64,000 bases of DNA from Myoxocephalus aenaeus (Eukaryota > Chordata > Actinopteri > Perciformes > Cottidae): positions 6,548,501 to 6,612,500 of the forward strand of contig JBAMJR010000039.1 in assembly GCA_038501785.1 (NCBI GenBank), in the 5' to 3' direction. Positions 40,147 to 57,540 of this stretch are shown here, in pieces. The position numbers and the translations under genes were made by a program. Below the pieces are notes generated by a model, which was not told the origin of the DNA, did no database searches, and was given only the letters and a program-made list of their open reading frames with translations. The stretch's first letter is position 1. The number at the start of each line of letters is the position of its first letter.

Positions 40147-40168
40147 ATGGCAACATACAACGCGGAAG
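40147..40168 (+). CDS. zfp64: zfp64 coding exon 1
   Basis: This is a 22-nt coding part that reads MATYNAE plus the first base of a Gly codon, followed by a strong donor (GAAG|GTAAAG). The ATG has a good Kozak context, AAAATGG. The same frame is open upstream to 39991 but contains no other ATG, so this is the first in-frame methionine. An alternative first exon cannot be excluded. Confidence 0.85.
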
Positions 40169-42878
40169 GTAAAGGAAACGGATCCCTAACTACACCCACA
40201 TCTCGAACATCCCAGTTATGATTTTGCGTCTTTATATTGCAGTCATCTTTTTTTGCCAGTTTCACACACGTATATCACGCAACTTTCTATTAATATGGGT
40301 TCTTTTCTGTGTTTTCTGCCTTCCTATGTCGGTGCAGGACATCCTGTTGTGGTGGAATTGAGTCCAGACATCCATATCTGTGGCTTCTGCAAGCAGCAGT
40401 ATAATAATTTTGAGGTCTTTCTCGCCCATAAGCAAAATGGATGCTCCCTACCAACCTCTGACACATCAGCCACCACTGCAACCACAGGTAAAATGCTACA
40501 CTTTTGCACGCAGATTTGAGTCGTCACAGTCTTCCTGTCTCGTGGCCTCACATCCTGTCATATTCTTGTTCTGCTCAGATTCCAGCACTGAGTTTGTTTT
40601 CGAGGAAACCTACCAGACGTGTGTTATGAGAGGTGTTAAAAAGATCCTGACCAAAGCACAGAAAACACCTTCCAAAAAATTAAAACCTTCCCTGACTTCA
40701 AAGAGACACAGCTGCTGTTTCTCAGGTTAGTGCCTCACGCCGTTTACGACTGTAACACATTCGCTCTTTTCGGCTGCCAAGCAGGGGAAACGGCACTTCC
40801 TGCCAAGTCCCGTGTCATTAGCTGTTATTTATTTAGGACTCTTTTAGATTGACTTTCCACAAGCACAGAGGCAACACATGCACACCTTGTAAAAGCACTA
40901 TTTCTGTTGATCTACAGGTTGCACTTTCAAGACGCAGTATGGCCAAAAAGACATGGAGCGGCATCTCAAAACCCACACCGGTATGTCAACGCTTTGCACA
41001 TGCGAGTCTCTCTTGCTTCATTTAAGTGTTTTAAGAATCAGATATTGACATGTTTTTTTTTTTTTTCCCATCTGTCATACAGGTGAGAAGCCATTTGAAT
41101 GTGAGCTGTGCCACAAACGCTTCAGCCGGCGGGACAAGCTCAACATGCACAGCCGCTCGCACACGGGCGAGAAGCCGCACAAGTGTAAGCACTGTCCCTA
41201 CGCAGCAGCCGACAGCAGCAGTTTGAAGAAGCACCTGCGCATCCACTACGATGAACGGCCGTTTAAGTGCCAGATCTGTCCTTACGCCAGCCGCAACTCC
41301 AGCCAACTCACCGTCCACCTGCGCTCACACACTGGTAGGTAGTCACACATCCACGATGGTCTGCAACTGCAGGATGATGTTGTATTTTTTTGAGAATCAA
41401 ATCATTGATAATAAGTGTGTGTGTTTTTTTTTTTTGTCCTGTCGTTTTGTTTGATGTCATTCCAAGGTGATGCGCCTTTCCAGTGCCAACAGTGTGACGC
41501 AAAGTTCAAAATCAACTCGGACCTGAAGAGGCACGTCCGGATTCACTCCGGGGAAAAACCATACAAGTGTAACTTTTGTGAGTACCGCTGCGCCATGAAA
41601 GGCAACCTGAAATCTCACATTCAGATCAAGCATGGCACCGACAACTCCTTCCACTGTGCGCACTGTGCCTTCCAGTGCGCCAGCAAGACTGCTCTGCGGG
41701 AGCACACGCGAGAGCACCAACCCATTCAGCCCATCCAGTGTTCCATGTGCACGTATTCCTGCGCCAGCAAGGGGGCGCTCAAAGTCCACGAGAGGATCCA
41801 CTCAGAGGATCGCCCCTTTAAATGTGACTTCTGCAACTTTGCCTCCAAGCAGCGCAGCAACCTCGTCATCCACAAAAGGAAGTGCCACTCGGATAAGCCT
41901 GAAAAAGGCGCCGGTGGCAGGGTCGGCGGGAAAAGCGGAGGAGGGGACTCTCCGAAGCCCGTCGGCTCCAGGTACCGGGCCAAGCTAGAAGCGGCTCGAG
42001 CGTTCTGCTGTGACTCGTGCGACGCTTCCTTTGTGAGGGAGGACTCCCTGCGGAGCCACAAGAAGCAGCATCGAGACACTCAGAATGTGTTTCAGCTCCA
42101 GCTCTCCGCCCCGGCGGATGTCCACTTGGTTCCTGTCTGCAACACCCAGCTCGAGGTTCCTATCCATTCTGACTCGATGGCTCCTTACAGCAGCGCCCAG
42201 CTCAAAATCATCGTATCTCACCCTCTGAACCAGGAGAACCCCTTAATTCCAGCTGGTGTGGATAGTCCGCATAAGACCAGCATGGTCCTGCTCAGCCCGG
42301 AAAGCCAGGACATGGTTGTCAACTCCATGATCCAGCAGGTGAACTTGCTCGCACCAATGCAACCCCTCGGGTTGTCCCAGACTGCAGAGTCCACCTTAGA
42401 AACTCAGACGGTCCTGTTGACGCAGCTCGGCCCCGGCGACGCCAACAACCCGCTCCACCAGGCCCTGCTGCAGACCGCCATCACCGCTCAGGACGCCAGC
42501 AGCGACAACACGCAGACTTTCATCACAACCTGCTCAGAGCTGGAGGGCCTCAACGCCTTGATCCAGGAGGGTGGCACGGAGGTGACAGTGGTGACCGAAG
42601 GGAACGCCGCCATGGTGGCGACAGCAACTCCAACCAACGCGGCGTGCGGTCCATCGGAGGACATGTCAAAGCCAGCGGGGGTAGTTGCGGTCGGGGGGAG
42701 TGCCTTACCCTGTGAGGAAAGTGCGCTGCTGGTGCCAAACATCAGCCTTTGCAGCCAGAATGTGGTCATCCACGGTGTTCCACTAATAGTATCCACTCAG
42801 CCACAGCACACGATAGAGCAGCTCTCTTCTCACACACTTTACGCAGATACACACACACTGGAAGGCATCCCACAGTGA
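40147..42878 (+). CDS. zfp64: Zinc finger protein 64, six coding exons (whole gene span)
   Basis: This gene encodes a sequence-specific nuclear transcription factor of the C2H2 zinc-finger class. Exons are 40147-40168, 40338-40487, 40579-40725, 40918-40980, 41083-41334 and 41467-42878. They total 2046 nt, or 681 codons plus TGA, and every intron is GT-AG. Fingers by residue: an atypical C2HC finger (C22, C25, H38, C43), then C2H2 fingers at about 103-126, 134-154, 162-182, 190-210, 218-238, 246-267, 275-295, 303-323, 331-352 and 393-413. Two TGEKP linkers, a TGDAP and an SGEKP are visible. Residues 415-681 are Q/T/V/L-rich with low charge, like an activation domain. The N-terminal DIHICG...CKQQ block, the AAADSSSL and CPYASRNSSQLTVHLRSHTG fingers and the tail motif ELEGLNALIQEGG match vertebrate ZFP64 as I know it. 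Mammalian ZFP64 is reported to sustain KMT2A promoter activity, to co-activate Notch signalling and to support NF-kB responses; these roles are family knowledge, not visible here. The start was chosen for Kozak context (A at -3, G at +4). Confidence 0.97.
40338..40487 (+). CDS. zfp64: zfp64 coding exon 2 (atypical N-terminal finger)
   Basis: This 150-nt exon follows the acceptor GGTGCAG and ends at the donor ACAG|GTAAAA. It encodes HPVVVELSPDIHICGFC and onward to residue 57. It holds a C2HC-type finger (C22, C25, H38, C43) that is characteristic of ZFP64 N-termini, then a Ser/Thr-rich linker. Both bordering introns are phase 1. Confidence 0.95.
40579..40725 (+). CDS. zfp64: zfp64 coding exon 3 (linker)
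   Basis: This 147-nt exon follows the acceptor TCTGCTCAG and ends at the donor CTCAG|GTTAGT. It encodes residues 58-106: the acidic-aromatic EFVFEETYQT segment that matches a mammalian ZFP64 block, a basic stretch (KKILTKAQKTPSKKLK) and the first cysteines (103/104) of the next finger. The basic stretch could act as a nuclear localisation signal, which is inference. Confidence 0.93.
40918..40980 (+). CDS. zfp64: zfp64 coding exon 4 (second finger)
   Basis: This 63-nt microexon follows the acceptor GATCTACAG and is followed by the donor GTATGT. It encodes residues 108-127, ending HLKTHT, and completes the finger whose first cysteines lie in exon 3 (C108, H122, H126). Its length is a multiple of three, so skipping it would keep the frame but destroy one finger. 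Confidence 0.93.
41083..41334 (+). CDS. zfp64: zfp64 coding exon 5 (fingers 3-5)
   Basis: This 252-nt exon follows a long poly-T tract and the acceptor CATACAG, and ends at the donor CACTG|GTAGGT. It encodes three canonical C2H2 fingers (C134/C137/H150/H154, C162/C165/H178/H182, C190/C193/H206/H210). The first two are joined by a TGEKP linker. This is the most conserved part of the protein relative to my recollection of mammalian ZFP64. Confidence 0.97.
41467..42878 (+). CDS. zfp64: zfp64 terminal coding exon (fingers 6-11 and C-terminal tail)
   Basis: This 1412-nt last coding exon follows the acceptor TTCCAAG and ends with TGA at 42876-42878. It holds five consecutive C2H2 fingers (residues 218-352), a Gly/Lys/Ser-rich spacer (about 353-389) and an isolated finger at about 393-413 (FVREDSLRSHKKQH). 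A roughly 265-residue Q/T/V-rich, low-charge tail follows, resembling an activation domain. The exon is visibly more GC-rich than the flanking DNA, as expected for a long conserved coding exon. Confidence 0.97.
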
Positions 42879-43602
42879 GTGGAGGGCTTGGTGTGTTTGT
42901 CTGAAAATTCAAAGACTGCATCATAAGCTATTTCTTATTTCTTTGCCAGTGTGAACTCTTCGGCCTAAAGGTTACATATGTGCAGGCTGTTACCAATAAC
43001 TGCTTTTTTGCTTCTAGCAATGTAATCATTGACCACTGAATTAACAATACGGTTGACTTTGGAGAAGTAACGGTTTTGTTGTTCGAGCACAATATTACAG
43101 AATAACTTTAAAATGTAAAAGTTACTCATTTGGACATCATTTTGCATATTCTATATGTAAGGGTTATTTTTTGAGGCATCAAAATGAAACACAATTGAAT
43201 AGAAAAAGAATACTTTAAATGTAATTAATTATTTATTTAAAAAGGAGGTTTATTTTTAGGCAGCAGCTTCAGGGGGGAAAAAAGGAATAAAGAAGAATAA
43301 AGCCTGAAATGGACACAACTTGAAATTGAATGTTTTTGTGCCATGGATTTCTCCAAATTGTCCATTAGGTGGCAGCAGAGTGATACGGGTGAGGGAAGTT
43401 CACTCTGAAATTGTGACGCGTTGCAGTGTTAATAATACATATTCTGTATGTGTAGCTTTTTTTCTTTTAGAAATGAAGCATTTTCAAGTCCTCATTTTGA
43501 ATCCAGGATGTAAATGTTTTTTTTTGGAGAAAACATTCAACTGCATATGAAGGTCTTAGTTTCTAAAAGCCAAGTTGCTCTGCCAATAGATTTTTCAATA
43601 AA
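42879..43602 (+). other. zfp64: zfp64 3' UTR with candidate polyadenylation signals
   Basis: After the stop codon the sequence turns AT-rich and non-coding. AATAAA hexamers occur at 43286-43291, 43296-43301 and 43597-43602, all on the gene strand, so the mRNA probably ends at about 43.31 or 43.62 kb. Which site is used cannot be read from sequence. Confidence 0.6.
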
Positions 43603-43999
43603 GTGCCTGTCTTGCTTTTGGCAATCCATTATTGTGGCCATTTTTGCACTTAGCATTTGCAGAGATTGAAGGCTGCACCTGAATAGGAGTCTCCTGTGAA
43701 CAGATGACCATTGATTTCCTTCTCGTCCCTCGGCACTAATGGCTCTGCTGATGCAGACGCAGCATGGCCACAAACTCGGATGAAGTTTGTTTGATGGAGG
43801 ACTCTCTACAAACAGAAGTTTCACCTCACAATGGGTTGTGTTGCAAAAGAGGAAAAGGGACATAAAGACCCTGTCCCTTTTGTTGCTTTACATTTAAGTT
43901 TTAGATTGCGTTCTCTATATTTGAATTGTTGCATTTTTTTTCTGCTCTGTGTATAGTCTGTGAGTGGCGGTACATTTTCAATGAATTGCTGGATTAATG
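43603..43999. other. Gene-free stretch after zfp64
   Basis: Nothing is recognised. A minus-strand frame of 108 codons (43537-43863) overlaps the zfp64 3' end and has no features. Confidence 0.4.
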
Positions 44000-44625
44000 G
44001 TAGAATGTAAAGTACCTTAAGTGCTGTACTTTGTAGTGATGCTTTTCCATGAGTACTACCATTTTATGATACTTACACTTCTACTTTACTACATTTATGA
44101 GGACAGTACTATACTTGTTACTACATTTCTCAGCTATTTGTTCGCTAACCTACTAGTTACTGAGCTGATTAAAGGAATAGTCTGACACTTTGTAAAATAC
44201 ACATATTTGCTTTATTGTTGAGAGTTGGACATTGAACATTGATGCTTGGATCTCTGGTAACAGTGGTATCGATATTCTCATCTAACTCTGCAAGAAAGCA
44301 GATAAGCACATTTTCCAAAATGTCGAACTAAACTCTTTAGGATTCAACCTATAACACATATCATCAGTTTATAAGATATGATGCACTGTTACAGATTAAA
44401 CTACTGAAATAGTATTTAAGATGAGGCCCAATGCAACATTACAATTCTGCGTCCATGAATCAGTAGTCCTAAAAGTAATCCAGTAATATATGTTAAGTAA
44501 GGGGAAGTCCTGCTTTACAATTTAACTTTTCTTACTTTAAGAAGTCTACATTCTGCTGATAATACTTTTGTACTTTTAATTTTTTTTTAATGCAGGACCT
44601 TTGCTTGTAATGGCCTCCTTTTAAG
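44000..44625 (+). mobile_element. Teleost interspersed repeat, split by a nested MITE
   Basis: The left part (TACACTTCTACTTTACTACA, then CTAGTTACT at 44152-44160) and the right part (GATGCACTGTTACAGATTAA, then TGCTGATAATACTTTTGTAC and TTTGCTTGTAATGG) are consecutive pieces of one fish repeat family in the same orientation. They are separated by an unrelated terminal-inverted element at 44171-44335. It is diverged and non-coding. Confidence 0.7.
44171..44335. mobile_element. Nested short MITE with inverted ends
   Basis: The left end, GGAATAGTCTGACACTTTGT, is matched by the complement of the right end (TAGTTCGACATTTTGGAAAA). Pairing continues inward through the CTTTATTGTTGAGAGTTGGA and CTTTCTTGCAGAGTTAGATG parts. 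About 165 bp long, it is a deletion derivative of a longer fish family whose internal part is represented at 54580-54724. Confidence 0.7.
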
Positions 44626-45058
44626 TCGCAGTAGATATTTGATTTGCTCTGCTTCCCACAATTAATAATCAACCTATCCATCACAACTTTGTGAGCGTTA
44701 AGCACGTGAAAAGTGGAACCGTAACCCATTCATACGGAGCACCATATTATGATTGGTCGTTTGGTCTGGACCGGGATAAGTTCTGCTCCTGCATTGTCAG
44801 TTCCTGCACTTGAGCTCACATTTATATTGTAATCCGCGGTAAAAACCTTTTCAACATTGTGTTTGATTCAAGGACCAAAGTCTTGTCGTTTGATCTTCAG
44901 GTGGAATTGCAACAAAAAAATAAAAGTATCCATCATGTATGAAGATGAGCGTTATGTGGGAAAAGTAAGAAGTGCTCTGTGGTGTATCTCTTTGATCTAT
45001 TATCTAACAGACTTCCAGGCCCTAATCCTGAGCACCCTTGAGGAGGAGCCCCTCCCTC

Positions 45059-45061
<3 letters not shown>
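44626..45061. other. Gene-free stretch
   Basis: I see no gene and no recognised repeat. Confidence 0.4.

Positions 45062-45094
<33 letters not shown>
45062..45094. repeat. (CT)n microsatellite
   Basis: This is a pyrimidine CT array of 33 bp. Confidence 0.95.
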
Positions 45095-51034
<5,940 letters not shown>

Positions 51035-51098
<64 letters not shown>

Positions 51099-51122
51099 TG
51101 TGTGTGTGTGTGTGTGTGTGTG
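51035..51122. repeat. (TG)n(TGCG)n(TG)n compound microsatellite
   Basis: TG units flank about 13 TGCG units (51048-51100). The tract is alternating purine-pyrimidine throughout. Confidence 0.96.
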
Positions 51123-52240
<1,118 letters not shown>

Positions 52241-52260
52241 GGGGGGGGGGGGGGGGGGGG
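52241..52260 (+). repeat. Poly(G) run of 20
   Basis: Twenty consecutive G residues directly follow a short GT run and a C. Such a run can fold as a G-quadruplex. It is also a place where sequencing often miscounts, so the length is uncertain. Confidence 0.85.
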
Positions 52261-52591
52261 ACGCTTCCATGTAAATGCTCTTACAGTATGCTTAGTGTGG
52301 TTATTTACTATATGCTCAAGGCTTATCTATCAGCCAAGTGGAGCGTGAACTGTTTCAAAAGTATGTCATAATCTGCAACAAAGCATGAGAAGTAATTCAA
52401 AACTCATAACAAACTCTAATTTAGCTGTTTGAATCCTTCCTGCTGAACGCATACACTAATTATGTCATAGATTTGTTCATAACCAGGTTTCACCTGAACA
52501 TTCAGAGGGTTAGTAAAGCAAAATTGTGTTCTTGAAATTTCAATATCAATCGTTTATGTCGTTAAATGTGTATTGTTATTATTGTTAAATG
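52261..52591. other. Gene-free stretch
   Basis: Nothing is recognised. Confidence 0.35.
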
Positions 52592-52665
52592 TTATGCACC
52601 TCCCGCTAGGACAAATTCCTTGTATGTGTAAACATACATGGCAATAAATGATTCTGATTCTGATT
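52592..52665 (+). mobile_element. L2-type LINE 3' tail, second copy
   Basis: The segment contains ACAAATTCCTTGTATGTGTA, then AACATACATGGCAATAAATG and ATTCTGATTCTGATT, the standard fish L2 3' terminus. It is better preserved than the copy at 6821-6898 and has the same orientation. There is no coding sequence. Confidence 0.85.
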
Positions 52666-54483
52666 ATGTTGCAGGTCAGTTTATAGAGGTAGGTCACTAT
52701 AAACAGGCTTAATGATGACAAATACAGCTGCGGGACCTTTGAATGGAGAAGTCTACAATTAACAAAGATTAATAATGGCGCGCTTATGACGAGGCCCCTC
52801 CTCGTACTGGGTCCCTCAGGCAAAAAAGTTCTGTGAGGAAAAGTGTTTGTTTATTTTCACCCTTCATAGTCATGCTGATTATGAGAAACTGGAGACGTTG
52901 CAGTCTTGTCTGCGTGGAATTTGAGTGCCCCCCCTCCCACGTCACCTTTCATCATCAGTTAATTGAATATGGAACAAAAGAGGGCACGTTGGTTTCTATA
53001 AGACAAAATGATGAGGACATTGAGTGTCATTTTAAGGCGAGACCTCTACATATACATATATCTTGAATCTTAAATCTACATCTACATGCAAAGACATTGT
53101 TTTTTCATGTACTGATCAATTTGAGATGTTGGGCTATTTTCATCACACGTTTCAGAATAGTGGAAAGAAATCAAAACACACATTTAGGTGCTTATTTTAC
53201 TACCGTGTCTCTTTACATCTGTAGATTTCTCCTAACTTCTCTAAAGGTTATTCAAAACTTGTAATTCAAGTAATCAAGTTTCAAGGTAATATCTATTAGT
53301 CAGAGTCTAGAGTCAGAAATCTCCAGTACAGTACTTACACAAAATGTTCAAGTTTCATTCCTATCTATATTCTGAAGGTTTTTATAGAGGAGTAACCTGA
53401 TTCACACTTTATTATAAAAAACATGGCAAAACAAATATTTTCTGATTTATGGAGTGATAAAAACACATACAATCCATCTGTAAAAACCTTTTACCTAAAT
53501 AATTCAACAAAATTAAACAACAATTTTGAACCTAACGGTATCAAAGTGTGTAGATTTATGTTCAGGAAAATGCAAGATTAGCACATATTTGATTAGATAA
53601 TGCATCATTATATGATATAAAAAATAATAATTCAGAAACCTTTAATGCAAAAAAAAAAAATCTTAAATGGTGGTATCAGTTCAAACTGGAACCCCACTCA
53701 CTTGTACTCTCTCCTTAAATGTAATACATTCTAAATATCACTTCTGCTAATTACCATTGTTTAATCCTGCTGAGCTTTCATTTGCTCAAATTCATAAATC
53801 CCTCCACTGCATAACTGCCTTCAACAGAATATAATAGATGATTTCTCCGGACCACAGTGGTGCGTTGCCTCACTCCTCGTACCACCTGTAGCGTGTGCAG
53901 TATTGATTGCTCCTCCGAGGTCCACTTCCCCAGCGGTGTTTAATGGAGCTCATCGTCCCCGACCGATTCTCTCACCATTTCCCCTGAAACTGGACACTTC
54001 TGCCCATGTTTCATCCAACCGCACCTTTCTTAGGAAGCGACTGGAGCATGGAGCGAGAGCTTTAACACTTCTTTTAAAAAGAGTAAGACAATGAGCACAG
54101 GACGAGTTTCCAGCGAAGCAGCTGTGTGGTGGAAAACACTTGCCTTTGTCCAAACCTTCCCACAGTCGCATAGGGGCTGTCAAATGCTGGACATTTGTTT
54201 GACTGTTTGAGATGGGTTTTTGAACGCATATGGGGTGGAACCAAACACATTCTTATGTGTGTGGAAGTCACAGGGTATAAAGACAGATGTAGCATTGCCT
54301 AACTCCTGCTTTCCCACCTCATCTGTGGTAGTATTCCACCACCGTGTGCTGGAAGAATCAGCTGGGGTGTGGGGTTTGGAATCAGTTTACAGATGTCAGA
54401 AGATTGACTCACCTCTGTTTAACATAAATATGAATAATCCATTTGACATCTTGGGAAATGTGTTTATTTGCTGCTTTGTCTGT
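52666..54483. other. Gene-free stretch
   Basis: This is AT-rich sequence (especially 53.1-53.7 kb) with no gene or recognised repeat. Confidence 0.4.
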
Positions 54484-54534
54484 CAAAGCACTTTGTTTTT
54501 AAAAGTGCTATATACATTAAGTTATTATTATTTG
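54484..54534 (+). mobile_element. Non-LTR-type 3' tail with ATT units
   Basis: AAAGCACTTTG leads into AAAAGTGCTATATACATTAA and then GTTATTATTATT. This is a familiar 3' terminal motif of fish interspersed elements, short and non-coding. Confidence 0.6.
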
Positions 54535-54579
54535 CGCTCTGGCTAAAAGTACAATGAGGAAATCTATTAATTTACATGC

Positions 54580-54724
54580 CAGTGTGCTAAATATGAAGCT
54601 ACCGCCAACAGCTGGTTGACTTAGCTTAGCATACATACTAGAAACGGGGGGAATCAGTTAGCATGTCTCCGTGCAAAGGTAACAAAAACTCTACCATCCC
54701 CTCTTAAGCTCACAAATGAACACA
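54580..54724 (+). mobile_element. Internal fragment of a teleost DNA repeat
   Basis: ATATGAAGCTACCGCCAACA, GCTGGTTGACTTAGCTTAGC, GTAACAAAAACTCTACCATC and TAAGCTCACAAATGAACACA follow the order of a common fish repeat. From memory it is the same family whose inverted ends form the MITE at 44171-44335. The terminal repeats are not present here. Confidence 0.65.
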
Positions 54725-57491
54725 GTAGAGCCAGGCTGGTTGTTTCCCCGTTCCCGGTCTTTGTGCGAAGATAATCTGTTGGTTCAAGCTTCATATATCA
54801 GACATAAGAGTGGGTGGATCTTCTCGTCTAACTCAAGGAAACAAGTTAGGGAAAATCCCAAAATGTCAATCGTAACTCTAAAATGTGAACATATTTGCCA
54901 TTTTAACGTCTGAAAGACAAATCTCTGTTGTCTGCGTCTCATAGCAAACTTCACAGTGTCTGTGTCATGTTAGCGGGCAGATTGTCTGTGCTGACACACA
55001 GACAGCAGCCAGCTAAATGTGTCTGTGTGATAAGTCCAGCCCAAGCCTTTCATCCTCTGGACGTTCGGACGGAGACACAGACAGGTCAGGGTTAATGACG
55101 GGTTGTCGGTGCACTTTTAATGTACTATGTGTTGAGTAAAGGGTGTTTATGGATAATGGTTTTGAAAAGAAAAAAAGTCATATCTTAAACATAAAAGGAT
55201 TTTGATAATGACGTATTGATGAAAACCGACAAGCTGCAGATATCACTGGTTTATTGTGAACAAAGACTTGGCTGATTTCTAATGAATCTCCCATCATACA
55301 CCACAAAGGTGCGTGTATATATCCCGTATATGTATAACCTACCTTCCCGTCTCTACCCACAAAGAAACAGAGTATGAGCAACATTTCCTTTAGATTAGTC
55401 TGACTGTAATGGAATACTTGTTAAAAAGGCAAGAATGTGCTTTAATTTGTCAAGGGGATCTGAGCTGACAACTTTAGTAAAGTCCACTATAACAACCTTC
55501 CAGGGCCCCTGACCTAGGGAGGGAGTGACCCCTGACCTTATTTGGGCCTCTTTTATGAGGACTTTTTTGGGCTCTGGCCAGATGGCTAAACTATCAAAGG
55601 GTTTTTTTATGAGAAAAATCTGCAGGCAAGAGTGGAGAAGTATATTTATCTCATTGTGTGGAAAACGAAGCCTCTGTAACTTCTGACTTGGTGGGTGGAG
55701 AGAGAATCGGATACATAGAGAGAGGGGGGAGGTTCCAGCCCTCTCACCACTAGTACACATCTGAAGAGATTTCACTTAGCCTCTCTTTAATAAATGATAT
55801 CAGCGAGCGAGGTTTTCATTAAATGTATTGACCTCCATACTTCCCATCTTTCAATGCCTGTCCTATTCAAACCCATTCGTGCTCACAACATGGATATCTT
55901 TACAGTGTGATGAAATTGCGAGAGATATTTTTGCACAATGTTTTGAATTCGCTATCCTCAGAATAAAAAAGAAGATCTTTGTATCTCCATTATCAGCAGC
56001 TTACAATGGGCTCAGTCCTCCATATCCAGCAGCAGCAAACATAACAATTTTTTTTTATTGATTTTATGTTTTCTTGTCAATAGTTGCAATCAGACAGTTG
56101 CATTATATATTATATGAACGGCTTGTTTCTTAAATAAGGCTGCTGCATTTTTCCAACAAACCCGGCCATTTTCACATGTAATGTAAAAGCATTTCAATAA
56201 CGCTACCCTGAAACTGATGGGACAGTTGTCTGAGATCACAGATGAGCGCAAATCAGTAGAATTTGTGTGTTGGAGAACTGGAAAGAGTTGTGTGTCCCAG
56301 GGTCACTATAACTCGCCCCGCTCACATCACTCATGTGGCGTCTTTATGAGCGATGGGCTGTTTTGTTGGATTAGGTTTCTGGGGAAGCATTTAGGGCCAG
56401 CCTGTTTGCAGAGCAATACAGGAACAGATTCAAGACCCCCGTAAAATGTTTGCTGTGACGTTTGATATGCATATAATCCGCTGCACATGTTTGTGCGAGT
56501 CCAACTTTGTGATAGATATAAATGCTGCCATATTTTGTTTTCAATGTGGAAACCCCATTCAGTAGGAAGTGGGTGGCTTCGTACACACACATGAACAGTC
56601 ACACACAGCTGTTGTAAGCATTACCTGTGTGTTGTTCTCTGCAGACACCAAATCAGCTGCTCCCTCGGAGCCTACTCATCATACATTTTTTTGACCGCTG
56701 TATGAACAGAAGCAAGATCATTTCCAGACATGAAAGTGGAAGAGCGATAAAACAAGCGTCTTAATGTCAGCGCGGCACCAGATTCATCGTGTACATGTTA
56801 TGTTAAAGATGTTTCTTTTTCATTTAGTAGCACAAATTATGTCACCGAAATAGCAAAATGTTGTATATTTTGGTCATTCGTAGCCTCCCATAATGAGTCC
56901 CAGAGACAGCGATCAATCATGTATGTACACGTGAAGCTTCAGAGTTGTATCTAATCCTTCATAACTAAGGAAACCTAAGCTGTTGTCGACCTGCTTGTTT
57001 TTAATGTGGCCATTCCTTCTCCTGATTGCACTCAGAGGTCGAGCAAGATCTGAAGTCACTGGAAGCAGTTAAAATAATAGGAGCTGACCATGTGTTTGAG
57101 GTTATGAGAAGGGGAAGGAAGGACTGCCCCTTTACACAGAGCCAAAACAGTCGCGGTGGAGAGCGCAAAAGTTTGCCAAAATTTACTGGAACTGGAGATG
57201 ATGTGATGGTAAAACATCAGTAATGTCAACGCTGCAGGGAGGGCATGCCTGATCAATTGTTATGATTGTATTCTCTCCTGCTTCATTTATTGCCATTATT
57301 AACTGCACATACAGCCTCTGTTTTGATTATCTGTTGATGATTATTTCATTTATTAGTAGCCCCCAAAAAGTCATTTTACATTCTGATTCAGTATTCAAAA
57401 TAACTATTGCTGAACACCTGAGCTCAATAAGATACAACAAAGTAAACAGCAAATCCAGAGATTGAAGTTCATGCAGACATTGAAAAAATAA
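54725..57491. other. Gene-free stretch
   Basis: I see no gene or recognised repeat. Open frames are 126 codons or less. Confidence 0.4.
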
Positions 57492-57540
57492 AATTAGATT
57501 AGATATTCCTTTATTAGTCCCGCAGTGGGGAAATGTCAGG
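57492..57540 (+). mobile_element. Teleost repeat tail, second copy
   Basis: TTAGATTAGATATTCCTTTA continues into TTAGTCCCGCAGTGGGGAAA. It shares a core of almost 30 bases with 7950-7987 in the same orientation, but the tail unit is TTAGA rather than GATAA. Confidence 0.7.

Noticed and set aside
41031..41318. Minus-strand open frames opposite the zfp64 zinc-finger exons (also 41457-41801, 41726-42079 and 42488-42796)
   Set aside because: They are shadow frames of the GC-rich coding sequence on the + strand.
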